Shown here piece by piece: positions 9,260 to 22,250 of a stretch of DNA of 64,000 nucleotides. The notes under the pieces were generated by a model. The model was not told the origin of the DNA and searched no databases. It saw only the letters and a list, made by a program, of their open reading frames with translations. The DNA lies in NCBI GenBank assembly GCA_036172665.1, contig CM069872.1:55724101-55788100 (forward strand), given 5' to 3'. The position numbers were made by a program, and so were the translations under genes. The stretch is from Prosopocoilus inquinatus. Its lineage: Eukaryota; Arthropoda; Insecta; Coleoptera; Lucanidae. Every line of letters starts with the position of its first letter. The stretch's first letter is position 1.

Positions 9260-10154
9260 AAATTTCGAAGAAGAATCCTCCTGGGAAGCACCGGATAATA
9301 CTGGACTTGCAGTACTCGAGAAAGTCCTAAAAAGTGCTTGGAAAGAAAAAAAAAACAAAAAGAACGCAATATATTCCAAAAAAAAACTTTGACATTTCTG
9401 CCAACAATGAATTCAAAATTTTTTCAAAAAAATGTAAAAAAAAGAACGCAATAAATCCAAAAAAAAACTGTTGGCAGAAATGTCAAAGTTTTTTTTGGAT
9501 TTATTGCGTTCTTTTTGTTTTTTGTTTTTTGTCAAAAAAATGTCAAAAAAAAAATAAAAAGAACGCAATAAATCAAAAAAAACTTTGACGTTTTTTGTTT
9601 TTTTTGACAAAAAACGCAATAAATCCAAAAAAACTGTTGGCAGCAATGTCAAAGCTTTTTTGGATTTATTGTGTTCTTTTTGTTTGTTTTTCCAAGCACT
9701 TTGAATTTATTGTTGGCAGAAACGTCCAAGTTTTTTTGGAATTATTGCGTTCTTTTTGTTTTTTTTTTACATTTTTTTGACAAAAAAACCAAAAACAAAA
9801 AGAAAAAAAAAAAAACTTTGACATTTCTGCCAACAGTTTTTTTTTTTTGATTTACTGCGTTCTTTTTGTTTTTGTTTTGACATTTTTTTGACAAAAAAAT
9901 AGAAACAAAAAAACGCAATAAATCCAAAAAAACTGTTGGCAGCAATGTCAAAGTGTTTTTGGATTTATTGCGTTCTTTTTGTTTTTTTTTTCCAAGCACT
10001 TTGAATTCATAGTTGGCAGAAATGCAAAGTTTTTTTTTTGGATTTATCGCGTTCTTTTTGTTTTCTTTTTTCCAAGCACTTTTCGGGACTTTCTCGAGTA
10101 CTGCAAGTCCAGCATTATTCGGTACTTCCCAGAGGGATTCTTCTTTGAAATTTA
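9260..10154. mobile_element. 0.9-kb modular foldback element
   Basis: The outer ends 9260-9345 and about 10070-10154 are reverse complements (GACTTGCAGTACTCGAGAAA against TTTCTCGAGTACTGCAAGTC; AAGTGCTTGG against CCAAGCACTT). Between them, a module of GTTGGCAGAAATGTCAAAG, a T run and GGATTTATTGCGTTCTTTTT recurs many times in both orientations. The end motif GGTACTTCCCAGAGG links it to the foldback at 7151-7483. Frames inside are K- or F-rich artefacts of A/T runs. Confidence 0.85.
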
Positions 10155-10728
10155 TTGAGCTTGTTTTCTAAAAATCAAGCTTTGCATGTACACAGTCAAA
10201 ACCAAAATTAATAACTCCCCAATAAAATTTTAAGTCGCTTAAGCTTACTAGAAAGTATGGCTGGCTGTGCCTTCAGGTTTTATACTCATCAATTTTGCAA
10301 GGAGCTTTCACTAGCAAAAGCTCACCGAGGGAAAAAAGAAACCGGCAGGCACCATTCTCCGCGCGTTTCGTCTGCAAAAGATTAAGCGTGAGGGGGACCC
10401 GCAGGGATCAGTATTGGGCCCTCTTGTGTTTATTATTTTCTTGCAAGGATAAGAATCTTCAGAACTGCAACTTATTTGGCACAATGACCGTTTGCGTAGT
10501 CGCAGTTTAGAAACACAAACGTAAAATTGGACTTCCTCGCGGCGTCAAATAGTTTCGGGGATTTTTCTACGCGTCCGCCAAACTTTGGAATGTATTGTAG
10601 TCTGTTAATAGAAAGAAAAACTAACTCGTAAACGTGCGATTTAATTCTTTTTCTTTCTCTCGGTAAATTAATCTCAGCCGTGAGTCACATGTGTGATATA
10701 TAACGGGATGTACGTAGGTATGAGCACG
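10155..10728. other. Single-copy-looking sequence, no gene recognised
   Basis: Short overlapping frames only, with no repeat structure visible. Confidence 0.4.
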
Positions 10729-11610
10729 CGGTGAACAATTTGCGGCTGCTTCGTATTTATTACGTTGCCGTCTTGTTCTCATAGTTGAAATAGCAACTTG
10801 ACGCGCGGATTATTTGGCTATTTATCCGCGAAGGCTAAAATTAACCGGGGACTTAAAATATTCATCTTCCACCCCGTTAATGTTAGGCAGTCGCGAAGAA
10901 TCAACTACGGCCACATCACTCGAAAAAAAAAACATATTAATATAATTCAGGTCGGTAAACAATTTGCGCCTGCTTCGTATTTATTACGTTGCCGTCTTGT
11001 TCTAATAGTTGAAATTGCAACTTGACGCGCTGATTATTTGGCTATTTATCCGCGAGGGCTAAAATTAACCGGGGACTTGAAATATTCATCCCCCACCCCG
11101 TTAATGTTAGGCCGTCGCGAAGAATCAACTACGGCCACATCACTTGAAATAAAAATATTAATATAATTCAGGTTGGTAAACAATTTGCGCCTGCTTCGTA
11201 TTTATTACGTTGCCGTCTTGTTCTCATAGTTGAAATGGCAGCTTGACGCGCGGATTATTTGGTTGTTTATCCGCGAAGGTTAAAATTAACCGGGGGCTTA
11301 AAATAACCATCCCCAGATTCCATTAATGTTAGGCCGTCGCGAAGAATCAACTACGGCCACATCACTCCAAAAAAAAAAAAACGTTAATGTAATTCAGGTC
11401 GGTGAACAATTTGCGCCTGCTTCGTATTTATTACGTTGGCGTCTTGTTCTCATAGTTAAAATGGCAGTTTGACGCGCCGATTATTTGGCTATTTATCCGC
11501 GAAGGCTAAAATTAACCGGGGACTTAAAATAACCATCGCCCCGTTAATGTTAGGCCGTCGCGAAGAATCAACTACGGCCACATCACTCAAAAAAAAAATT
11601 ATAATAATAA
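10729..11610 (+). repeat. Tandem repeat, four units of ~222 bp
   Basis: Units begin GTCGGTAAACAATTTGCGCC near 10729, 10951, 11172 and 11398. Each contains TTATTACGTTGCCGTCTTG, TTATCCGCGAAGGC, AAAATTAACCGGGG and GTCGCGAAGAATCAACTACG, then a variable A run. Units are highly similar, so amplification is fairly recent. Confidence 0.92.
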
Positions 11611-12635
11611 TAAATTCGGGTCGTCGTTATTGATGACAGAATGAATCGCATGCAGCTCATTTTCTTTTAATTTTTAATTAATTAATTATCTGGCCTCCGG
11701 TTGATTTATGATGGGCACGTGGTGCATCATCGATTTAACATTTAAACGACTACAATAATAGATAGCATTCTGCACAGGCAGGCAGGCAGAGAGAAGAAGG
11801 ACGTCTTGAATTGCTATAAGTAAAGTTCTCTTAAGTTAGTTAACTTTCGAACGAAGGAACGAACGAACGAACGGGGGGAGCCCGGAGAGCAACAAACAAG
11901 AAGAGGAGGTCGCATGCTTCGCATTTCGTTCTCATTCTGAATTATTTATTCAAAATGTCGGCTTTCCTTCCAATTTTAAACAGAAGGATGCCCTTTTTAA
12001 TTGTTAATCGTAATCAATCGATTAATTGTTATTATTGATTGGGTGGGTGAAGGAGGCGAGGCGAGGTGAGGCGGAGAAGTCCGAAATAAATTCAGAAAAA
12101 AAAATATATAATGAGTCGTTCGCGCTGCTCGCTCGCTCGCTCGCTCGCTAATAAATTACCATCGGTTTCTAAACTCCCCTGTATATAAGAATTAGGATCG
12201 CGTGCTGCCTTGTACGTTACCTAAATGTTAACTTCTCGGACACGACTTCTTCGTTCCCACGGTACGGTAGCTCCCATACACTTTCTATGCCGTCGTTCGT
12301 TTGTTCGTGGATCTTCTGTAAGTGTACATGATGGGGTCTTTACCTGACTCTCTCACCTCAACCACGCTCCTCCATGTTTAAATTTAAACAGAGAGAGAGA
12401 GAGAGAGAGCGTCGCGCGCGAGGGGCAAAACCATCTCGTGCAACACACGCATTTACTTAATAAGTAACTTTTTCCAATATTTAAATAATAAACATTATTT
12501 ACCATCGGTGGTGGTGTGGTTTTTCTTAAGATGACCGAAAACGTTTGTTTATTGTTTACACGCCCCCACGTTACATACACGGGGGGGAAAACGGCATTCA
12601 TTACTTTTCTCACATCACATCGCATATCATTAACA
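11611..12635. other. Single-copy-looking sequence with microsatellites
   Basis: GGCA units near 11777, GAAC units near 11860, a GCTC run at about 12126-12148 and a GA run at about 12393-12409. A 166-codon minus-strand frame (12353-12853) has no recognisable domain and crosses the GA run and the inverted repeat, so it is not called. Confidence 0.4.
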
Positions 12636-12717
12636 GACTTGGGACATTTCGGGTTGTTGCCATGGCTACACGCGGATTCGCAGCCGCGGACGGCAACGTT
12701 CCGGAACGTCCCAAGTC
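12636..12717. repeat. GC-rich inverted repeat with 26-bp arms
   Basis: Arms 12636-12661 and 12692-12717 both carry GACTTGGGAC and its inverse and match at about 20 of 26 positions. The loop is CpG-rich. It could be a short foldback or a regulatory palindrome. Confidence 0.6.
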
Positions 12718-13364
12718 TAGTCATTATAACACGGCGGCTTTTCGCGCCGCGGCGTTTGTAGCTGTACGCGTATTTAACCGTCAGTTTTACCACCCCTATT
12801 ATTACATACGTGCACACACCTAAGCTCCAGTTTTCTGTCACACATGTGTGCACAGCCCCCCCCCCCCTTCTCCCCCCAAATAATGCCTAAGGGTTCCATT
12901 GTGTTCTCCCCCTTCAAAATTCATTCCGACGCAGATGTACGAAAGTATGTATGTATGTTGTGTACAAAAAATAAATTTAGATATTTTGTGCAGGCTGAGA
13001 AAATAATCTCCCCCCCTCCCCCAAAACAAAAAAAAAGAAAATCGTGATTGTACCGGGTTTTTGAAAATTGCTGGTACGAAGAAAATTTGGTGGTTGGTGA
13101 TGGTGAGTTGAACTCGTCGGCAAAAAAAAAATTCTAAAAGAATTCTAAAAAAAAAAAATAGAAAAAATTCCTAAAAATTTGGCCGAAATTGTCGTTGCGC
13201 CACTGAATTACACGAATAATTAGTAGACGAATATAGTGTTATTTTATGGGGGGGAACAAAATAAAAAATTTAAAAAAAAATAATAATAAGAAAATGAGTT
13301 TCTTGGATTTCTTAGGACTTCCGGATGCCACCGTTCTTCTTTTTTCGTACTAGCAATTTCCGAA
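12718..13364. other. Homopolymer-rich spacer
   Basis: Contains C runs at about 12856 and 13010, GTAT units near 12946 and A-rich stretches after 13110. No gene seen. Confidence 0.4.
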
Positions 13365-14584
13365 CACCCTGTATAGTGTTACGAGTCGATTTCGTTTGAG
13401 TTTCGCCGGGACTTGGTTTTACTTAATTTTTACATTTTTTGGAACCGAATTTCATTCGTTTTAAAACAAACTTGCACTTTTTATTTTTCTTTTAATTTAG
13501 TTTCTTGGTCGCATCTGCTTGGGTTGACCTTGAGATTGGCCGTGCTTAATTTCAATTGATTTTTAAATTTTTATCGATTTTAATTTCTTTTTTGCTTGGG
13601 ACTCAATTTCAATTGATTTAATTTTTTTTTAGTTTTCATTCATTTTTTTTTTTAATTTATCGATTTTAATTTTTTTTTGCTTAGTCTGGTTTGCTCAATT
13701 GGGCTGGGTTGGCCTTGGGATACAATTTCAATTAACTTTATTTTTTTTTTAGTTTTTATTGATTTTAATCTTTTTTACTTGGTCTGAATTGTTCAGTTGG
13801 TTTGGATTGAATTTTTTTTAATTTTTTGCTTGGTCTGGATTGTTCAGTTAGCTTGGATTGACCTTGGTTTTTTAATGTTAGGTTAATTTTCGTGTGTTTT
13901 ATTATTAGCCTTTTTTGGTTTCATTTTTTGAATATTTTATAGATTTTAATTTTTTTGCTTGGTCTGGATTGTTCAGTTGGGTTGGATTGACCTTGTTTTT
14001 TTACGTTAGTTTAGTTTTCGTGTGTTTTATTTTTAGCATATTTTTTATTTAACTTTTTTTATTTTTAGTTTTTTCTTGGGTCAAATTAAGAATTAGTTTG
14101 AGTTGAGTTCAGTTGGGATCCTCTTGGGCTTCGTAGGGACTGAATTGTAATCGATTTTCAATTTTGTTTAATGTTAATGTTTCCTTTTACTTGGACTGGG
14201 GTGACCTTGGAGTAAATTCTCAATGATTTAAAAAATAATAAAATAATAATTTTGCAGTTTTAATTTTTGAGTTTTTTTTTATTTAACTTGTATAGAATTA
14301 AGTCGATTTCAATCGGGTCGAGTTGTCCTTGAGCTTTAATTTTGTTTAGCGTTAATTTTATTTATTTATTTTTTAGTTGGACAGGGTTGTACTTGACACG
14401 AATTGGGCCTACTTCTCATTGATTTAAAAAATTATAATTTCGCCGTTTTTAATTTTTTAGTGTTAAGAGAGTTAAGTCGATTTCAAATGAGTTGAGTTGT
14501 CCTTGAGCTTTAATTTTGTTTAGTGTTGACGTTTTTTTTTGGCCTCTGCCATCGCCAGAGCGAGAGTGTGACGTTTCTCTTTAT
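13365..14584 (+). repeat. T-rich degenerate repeats with TGACCTTG motifs
   Basis: A loose unit of T-rich sequence plus TTGGTCTGGATTGTTCAGTT and GGTTGACCTTGAG-like phrases recurs near 13.52, 13.78, 13.85 and 13.97 kb, then decays. The block starts and ends with ACACCCTGTATA (13366 and 14587), which could mark element ends. Confidence 0.6.
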
Positions 14585-16375
14585 TAACACCCTGTATATA
14601 CATAATTATTTGCTAAATTCTGTGGTAGACACGTGTTACCCGAACAAAATTTTTAAAATCAGAAAAAACGAACCGCTCATCCGCGCGACCTAATACGTAT
14701 TTAGTCAATTTACGCGACCAACAAATCGCCTGATTTCTTTTTTTTTATGAACAAGCTGTATATACCTACTTATTTGTATACTGTTTCAGAAGATTCAGGC
14801 AGAATTGCTCGAACAGAATTTAAAAATAACAAAAAACGAATTTGTCATCCGCGCGACCTTAAATACGTATAGTCGATTTACACGACCAACAAATCGCCTG
14901 ACAAGTTACGATTTCTTTTACGAACATCCCGTATGTACACACTTATTTTTATTCTGTTTTACACGTAATTTGCGCGAGCGGAAATTAGAAACAACAAAAA
15001 AATGAACTCGGATGACAAATACGATCAGCGCGACCAAATACGCACGCGGCCAACAAATCGCCTGCCAAGTTGCGATTTTTTTAATGAACATCCTGTATAA
15101 TGCGTGCTTATTTTTATTCTACTTCTAGACGCAAGCTGCTCCAACAAGGTTAAAAATAATTTAAAAAAAGTGAACCCGTCATCTGCGCGACCAAATAAAC
15201 ACGTATCAGTCAATTTAAGCAATCAACAAATCGCCGGTCAAGATGTGATACTTTTTTGTGTACAACCTGTACGTAACAGTAGTAGTTTTTATTGTGGATT
15301 AAACGCAAGTTCTCGAAGAGGAATTAGAAATAACAAAAAATTAATTTGGCTGACAAATTTGATCCGCGCGACCAAATACGTACAGTCAATTCACGCGATC
15401 AACAAGCCACGGATTTTTTTATGAACACCCTGTATGTGCACACTTACTCATATTGTATTTCACACGTAATTTACTCGAACAGAAGTTCGAAATAAGAAGG
15501 AAAAAAAAATGAACTTGAAAGGCCAGTTTGATTTTTTATTAACATCCTGTATGTATATACGTATTTTATTTTGTTTTTGAGGGCAATTTGCTTCAACAGC
15601 CAAAAAAATGAACTTGAACGGCCTGTTTGATCCGCGCGACCAAATACGTACAAGCAGTCAATTCACGCGACTAACAAATCGCCTGCGGCAAGGTGTGATT
15701 ATTTATGAGCATCCTGTATGTACGTATTTTATTTTGTTTTCGAGGGCAATTTGCTCCAACAGCCAAAAAAATGAACTTGACCAAATACGTAGACGTAGTC
15801 AATTCACGCGACTAACAAATCGCCTGCGGCAAGGTGTGATTTTTTTATGAACATCCTGTATGTATGTATGTACTTATTTTATTTGTTTTCGATGGCAATT
15901 TGCTCCTGCAGCCAAAAAAATTAACTTGAACGGCCAGTTTGATCAGCGCGACCAAATACGTAGACGTAGTCAATTCACGCGACTAACAAATCGCCTGCGG
16001 CAAGGTGTGATTCTTTTATGAACATCCTGTATGTATGTACGTATGTGATTCTGTTGCTCAAAGAACCAAAAAAATGAACTTGAACCACAAATTTGATCCG
16101 CGCGACCAAATACGTACACGCAGTCAATTCGCGCGACTAACAAATCGTTTGCGGCAAGGTGTGATTCTTTTATGAACATCCTGTATGTATATACGTATAT
16201 GTTACTTTGTTGCTCAAAGAGCCAAACAATGAATTTGAACGACAAGTTTCATCCGCGCGACCAAATACGTCGTCAGTCCACGCGACCAACGAGGCACAAT
16301 TTTTTTTTTTCTTTTGCGGTTTAATCCGCTCGTAACTTCGACATTGTACCAAAATATTTTCGCATATCCTGTGGT
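14585..16375 (+). repeat. Satellite array, about eleven ~160-bp units
   Basis: Units start with GAACATCCTGTATGTA, followed by a variable TATT stretch, GCAATTTGCTCCAACAGCC-like sequence, AACTTGAACGGCC, CGCGACCAAATACG and CACGCGACTAACAAATCGCC. Starts fall near 14585, 14749, 14921, 15085, 15261, 15423, 15541, 15706, 15849, 16021 and 16174. Spacing is 120-176 bp with internal deletions. Short frames such as 15608-15850 simply follow the unit. Confidence 0.9.
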
Positions 16376-16800
16376 CGCGGCGTCTGATAAACTTCGATAA
16401 GAGGGGGCCCCCCCCTCATAAAATATTCGCGCAAGAAACAGAAACATTATGTGTATTTATTGGCCGTTCGTTCGTATCGTTCGCAGAAAAACCTTTTGTC
16501 GTTCTAAATATTGAAGAGGGACGGCATCTAGTATTTCAGACACGTCCTCGAATTGGTTGTATATTTGATATTCCAGGTAATTTATAACATATTCTCCGAT
16601 GCACGTGTTTCATACAAATTCAATTTCTCACAGACACACGGTCACACACACACACACACACATACACATGGTTTGACTGACGCGACGCGATGCAAAGGTT
16701 AAATAAAGTCGCCAATTTGATTCCGTGTTCAATTTGGGGCATTGACTGACTGTAGGTATACTATATCGATTATGTAATTTCGGCGGCGCCCCGTCTTAGA
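16376..16800. other. Single-copy spacer with CA run
   Basis: A CA run lies at about 16645-16663. No gene or repeat unit was recognised. Confidence 0.4.
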
Positions 16801-17087
16801 GGCCCAAGACGAAGGAAAGCGAAACGTTTTGGGGAAAATCGTTGGGAAATTAAACATTGCGACGCAGACGCAGTCGCAGTTGCAGCGCAAACGAGCCGAG
16901 CCAAGTCAATTTCTTTTTCCACGTTTCGTAAGTTCTCATGATAATCAGAGCGTCAAATCGGGGGGCCAGGTCGGGGGGACGACGACGGACGTATGTATTT
17001 CACGTGTTTCACGAATGTAATAATAAGGAAATTAAAAAAAAAATATGATTACTAACCTAATCCCATGCGTTTTTTGATTTTTTTCAG

Positions 17088-17502
17088 TACTTTCATCTTT
17101 CCTTTCAGTGGCGCGAATAAAGTGTCTCCCTTGGCTTTATCTGCACGACAGTGGCAGTTGCGTTCTTCAGTTATCCCCATCAAGCTTCTTGCTACACAAT
17201 CACGACGAAGCAGCAGTTTTTACTACGTTCACCAGCACTGAAGACGAAGAAGAAGAAGACGCATTTGTCCCTGCCTTACTTCCTTCAATAATATCCTCTC
17301 TAACAAAACAAACGAGAACTACAACCGACCCTTCTCCCGAAGCTTTTTAACGAATCGACGTTTCGCGAGAGACGTTGCCCTGACGACGCACACGAAGTTA
17401 CGCTGCGGACTAAGCGCAAATCGAAAGCTTGAAGCTTCAAGTAAGCTAGGATTCGGGTGGTGGGGGGTAAACAGCTGCAGCCACGAGCCACCGACCAATC
17501 CG
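17088..17502 (+). other. Candidate exon between strong splice signals
   Basis: Upstream lies TACTAAC (17050-17056), a textbook branch point, then a T-rich tract and CAG ending at 17087. Downstream, CCG|GTGAGT gives a good donor at 17503. A further donor GAC|GTATGT at 16991 would define a 97-bp intron before this exon, and TTC|GTAAGT at 16928 is an alternative. The frame open from the acceptor side to 17350 has no ATG, contains an acidic EDEEEEDAF stretch and resembles no family I know. It stops well before the donor, so the exon would be a terminal-coding plus UTR, a 5' UTR or a non-coding RNA exon. Splice signals arise by chance, so confidence is low. Confidence 0.25.
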
Positions 17503-17859
17503 GTGAGTGCCACACGCCTGGTGCCCAAACAGCCGGCAGGAACAGATGCGACGTGATACCCTATCTTACATTAAAACGCTGTTTACCTATTTTCCTTGAC
17601 TCCTGCCTCTGTCTTCAATGAAATTACTATAATTTTCAGAGCCGGGCCTACAGGAAGAAAAAAAAAAACCGCGCGCGCGCCTCTGCGTACACTTACTTCT
17701 TAACCAACCGCGACTAAATGAGGTCTTTATTAATTATTAAAGGGGACGACGTTACAAAGTAAAACGACTTCTTTCTTACCCCTAATTACGCTTTTTTAAA
17801 TCTTTTGAAAGATGATATTAAACACACAATGATAGTACTGTGCGTATATGCAGGGCCGT
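17503..17859. other. Spacer, possible intron
   Basis: Follows the candidate donor. It contains a short GCGC run near 17673 and no recognised gene. Confidence 0.3.
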
Positions 17860-18990
17860 AGCCAGACTAAATATTCTGGGAAGGCTTATGGAAGGGTGGG
17901 GCAGGCAGAATTTCTAAAATATTCTCTAAATGGAAAACACAACAGAGATAAATCATTATCGCATGAAATAATAACATTCAAAATAAGTGCAGTTTTTGCG
18001 ACACACAGAATTCGTGTGAAATAAAAGCAACCTCGCAACCGCGTTGTCAAATACGTGTTTGCAACAGTCTACAAAGTCCGAGGTGACGGGCGTCGGCGCC
18101 TTAGCGGGAGTACTCACGCACAGGTTACACCAAGGACGGGCACTAGCGGGAAAGAGTACTCCCACCGTCGAAGTGTGGAGCAGGCTCTGTAAGTTTTTAT
18201 TCTAACAGTTTTTCGAATTTTTAAAATAAACAAAATGAAAAAAAAAAACAACAAAGATAAATCATTAAAGCATGAAATAGTAACATGCAAAATAATTGCA
18301 GTTTTTGCGACACAGAATTCATGTGAAATAAAAGCAACCTCGCAACCGCGTTGTCAAATATAATACATGTTTGCAACAGCCTACAAAGTCCGAGATGAAG
18401 GACGTCAGTGCATTAGCGGGAGTACTCACGCACAGCTTGCACCTTAAGGACGACTACTAGCGGGAAGGAGTACTCCCACCGTCGAAGTGTGGGGCAGGCT
18501 CTGTAAGTTCTTATTCTGACACTTCTTAGAATTTTTAAAATACTTTCTAAATGAAAAAAAAAAAACAACACAGATAAATCATTAAAGCATGAAATAATAA
18601 CATTAAAAATAATTGCAGTTTTTGTGTTATTTGAAACAAATTTTGTTTTTACATTTAAATTACCCATATTATCTGTTCGCAAATTCAAAGAATCACTTCC
18701 AGTGTGTTGCTTTGTGAAACATTAAACTGGCAAGCGTGATGTGAAAAAAAAAACAAAAAACAAAAGAAACGCTTTGCACGACTCGCTAGTTTCAAACTTC
18801 AGCAATAAAACGGTGTTTATTTTCTTCGGCACACGGGATTCGTGTAAAATAAAAACAACCTCGCAACCACGTTGTCAACTATAATACATGTTTGCAACAG
18901 TCTACAAAGTCAGAGGTGACGGGCGTCGGCGCGTTAGCGGGAGTACTCATGCACAGCTTACACCAAGAACGGGCAATAGCGGGAAACTAT
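17860..18990 (+). repeat. ~314-bp repeat, two full and two partial copies
   Basis: Shared phrases are GTGAAATAAAAGCAACCTCG, CAACCGCGTTGTCAA, ACAAAGTCCGAGGTGACGGG and TAGCGGGAGTACTCACGCAC. The ACAAAGTC anchor lies near 18069, 18383 and 18904. A copy beginning near 18540 is truncated. No coding potential seen. Confidence 0.85.
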
Positions 18991-19009
18991 TTTTTGGGTA
19001 TTTTTGCCT

Positions 19010-20445
19010 CTTGAGTTGAATTGAATTCAGCTTAGTTGGGTTGGGTTGTCCTTGGAATTGGTCGAAATTAATTATTAGAGCATATTTTTTGCATAATTTG
19101 CTACCTTTTTAAAATAATTTTTTAATTTTTTACTTGAGTCGAACAGAATTAGGATTGTTTAGTTAGATGGATTGGTTGAAATTAATTTTGCTTGGTTAGT
19201 TCCCGCTTTTCTATTTCACTTTTCGTTCTTCTAAAATTTCTAAATTTTTACCTAGAACAAACAGGGTTTCTTTTTTAAGATTAATTTCAGGGTTGTATCG
19301 ACCTTGAGGTTTAATTTTTTAGTTTTCATTCTTTTTAACTTTCGCTTTGGTTCGAGGTTAACATAATTTTTTATTTATTTTTTAAAATTTTCAATATCTT
19401 GTTCGCGTCGGATTGGATTGACCGACCTTGAGGTCGATTGGGTTTAATTTTAATTTATTTTTGGCTTGCATTTTTTTGCTTTGGTCTTCAGAGAACGGTC
19501 ATAAAAAAAAGTATCAAGTTTAAATCTTTTGGTGGGGTTGACCTTGAATTTTGTTTTGGAGCTAAAACATTTTTAGCTTTCACTTTTTTAAAGTTTCAAT
19601 TTTTCACTTGGCTTAAATAGGGTTTTGATTCATTTCAATTAGGTTGGTTTAACCTTGAATTGCGCTGGGACTTCATTTTGATTAACTTTTTTTTTAAGTT
19701 TTAATTCTTTTTAATTATTTTCTTGGATTGGGTTGATATTGATATTCTTTTAATATTTTTTTACTTTCAATTTCTTGCTCGCGTCGGGTAGGGTTGACCT
19801 TGAGGCCGGTTGAGTTTAATTTAATTTAACTTTCAACTTATATTTTCTTTTTTGCTTTGGTTTACTTAATTCTGAAATGGGCCGAACTGTTTTCAGAATT
19901 ATTATATTTTTGAGTTTGGCATACTTAGGTTGACTTCAGTTGGCTTGAGTTGACCTTGAGATAGGCATGACTGTTTTAATTTTCCTTTTCGGTTAGACAG
20001 ACAGTCTTCATTCTTTTTAATTTTTAAACTTTTGCTTTGGTCGAGGTTTTAATTTTTTTTATTTTCAATTTCTTGCTCGCGTCAGGTAGGGTTGACCTTG
20101 AGTTTAATTTAATTTAACTTTCAACTTGTATTTTTTTTGCTTTGGTTTACTTAATTCTGAAATGGGCCGAACTGCTTCAAGAATTATTATATTCTCGAGT
20201 TGGGCTTACTTAGATTGATTTCAGTTGAGTTGGGTTGGGTTGACCTTGCCATAGGCGTGGCTTTTTTAATTTTCCTTTTAGACTGGACACATAGGACGGA
20301 CAGTTTTCATTCTTTTTAACTTACAAACTTTTGTTTTGGTCGGATTAACAAAAATTTCAAGGTGTTTTCTTTATTTTCAATTTCTTGCTCGCGTCAGGTA
20401 GGTTTGACCTTGAGGCCGGTTGAGTTTAATTTAATTTTACTTTTA
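19010..20445 (+). repeat. T-rich tandem repeat, ~300-bp units, with TGACCTTGA
   Basis: TTTCAATTTCTTGCTCGCGT followed by AGGGTTGACCTTGAGGCCGG occurs near 19765, 20063 and 20375, with an older copy near 19390. Units also share TTTAATTTAACTTTCAACTT and CTGAAATGGGCCGAACTG. The array has a sharp right edge near 20440. Confidence 0.85.
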
Positions 20446-21187
20446 ACTTTAATAAGCATAATCATACCGGCGGTTGTTATAAAGAGAGAACACAAACTGA
20501 ATACATACAATCGACAGAAAACGATACACGCAAAACAGATGGAGCGTTTTAACTTTGAGACATAGTCCATTTTTAATGCTCATCACTGTACATTCTGTTT
20601 TTAAATAAGTAAGTTCATGTTTTAAACTTAGTTCAAGTGCACGGATAGAATACAAAGTGCCTATTACAAAGCTGAAAGATGTTTAAAAAATAAAATAAAA
20701 TATAAAAGGTTTAGAGTAACGAAAAAATTCGCGCATGGATGAAACAGCTACATAAAATAATAAATTGAAAGTAAATAAAATTATAAATCGACTGGTTAAT
20801 TAATTTTCCGTGCAAATCCGTTTCGGTGGTGGCTCGTTTCCTTTCGGCTCTTTGGATTAGTTTCCAGCGTTACTTGCGAACACAGTAACCTTTACTTTCC
20901 CATGATATGTGCGTGTGTTGGTGTCTCCTCCGAATCGTAAATTACGCAAGCCAGGTAAACGCGTCAATCACGTGTTCACGGGGCCTTTTAAATCACGGAC
21001 GGATTTTTAAACGTCCGCAGGGTCAAATCAAGTCGGTCAGCTGCTGCAACTTTTATGTTAAATCACCGCAGGAAAAACGACCTTATTTAGGCAGGTACAA
21101 AGATCGGAGGGGTTTTTAAAATTTAAAAGTACTTGCCTGCCTGCCTGCCAGCAGCCTCTTCACGAGAAAACGAAAGAAATGTGTTAT
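20446..21187. other. Single-copy-looking sequence
   Basis: Short frames only. GGCAG/CTGCC units occur near 21090 and 21137. No gene is recognised. Confidence 0.4.
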
Positions 21188-21434
21188 TTCATCTTGCAAG
21201 TCGCATGCGAAGGAAATTATTGAGTACAGTGAAACCTCTGCAAGGCGCAGAAGTTTCCGATTATAAGAGAAATCTTGCAAGTCGCATGTGAAGGAAATTT
21301 TTGAGTACAGTGAAACCTCTGTAAGGCGCAGAAGTTTCCGATTATAAAAGAAATCTTGTAAGTCGCATGTGAAGGAAATTATTGAGTACAGTGAAACCTC
21401 TGTAAGGCGCAGAAGTTTCCGATTATAAGAGAAA
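21188..21434 (+). repeat. 81-bp tandem repeat, three copies
   Basis: ATCTTGCAAGTCGCATG starts each unit at 21191, 21272 and 21353, exactly 81 bp apart. Units also contain GAGTACAGTGAAACCTCTG and GCAGAAGTTTCCGATTATAA. Copies differ by only a few bases. Confidence 0.95.
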
Positions 21435-22250
21435 TGTCATAAAATAATGTCACTGTCGATAGATGCAAGATCTCAAATCTTTTGGTCATTGTCAACGACT
21501 TCTTGCTAGAACTAATACGTTTTTTAATAAAAAAAAAAAGAACTCCTCAACCTCTGGTAAAATTAAAATGTCATTGTCGACAAATACAAGAACCAGCGCG
21601 TCAAAAAAAAAAATCTTCAAGGACCACCTTTGGTGAGACAAAACCACGTCATTGCCCGTCAGAGAATACAAGAACCGAAAGGGTTAGTTACTTCAGCAAC
21701 ACAAGAAACATCCTCTTGGAGAGATTCCACTGTATACGTCCTTACATACAGGTCATATTTTCTTTGGTGTTTTTTTTTTTTTTTTTGCTTTGCTTTGCAA
21801 CAATTTTTCATCTTCGTGGCTGGTTTATTCTCTAGGAAATCTTTAATAATGTTTCAGACTTAACTCGGCTGTAACCTTCTTACGTTGCCTGCCCTTTACT
21901 ATTCTCTGCGAAATCTGCAAAACATGTCCCTCCAGGTGAAATAAATCGTTTCATTTCGATTGCCTGTATATTGTGCGAGCAACAACAAATGCGAGAGGTC
22001 TCAGGTTTGCGTGCTTTTGTGCCTTAAGAAATCGTGAAACCTTGAAGAAGTTATGTAAGAAAGCCGAGGTGCACGTGCAGGGCACGCTTAGATGGCACAC
22101 AAAGCGAAAAAACGGCGCCAAAATCGCTTCCTTCATTGTTTGAGGAGGCCTCCTTTAATTTAAGAACACCCTCAGAGTATTCCCATCTTGTTTTAACTCC
22201 GTGTAATAACAAGAGATGGAGATATTCTTAAAATACTGGTCGTGCATACA
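21435..22250. other. Single-copy-looking sequence
   Basis: It contains a T run near 21770-21786. The 117-codon frame at 21482-21835 has no recognisable motif. No gene is called. Confidence 0.4.

Noticed and set aside
12353..12853. 166-codon minus-strand frame
   Set aside because: It crosses a GA microsatellite (SLSLSL at its end) and a GC-rich inverted repeat. Other frames over the same interval are equally open and no domain is recognisable.
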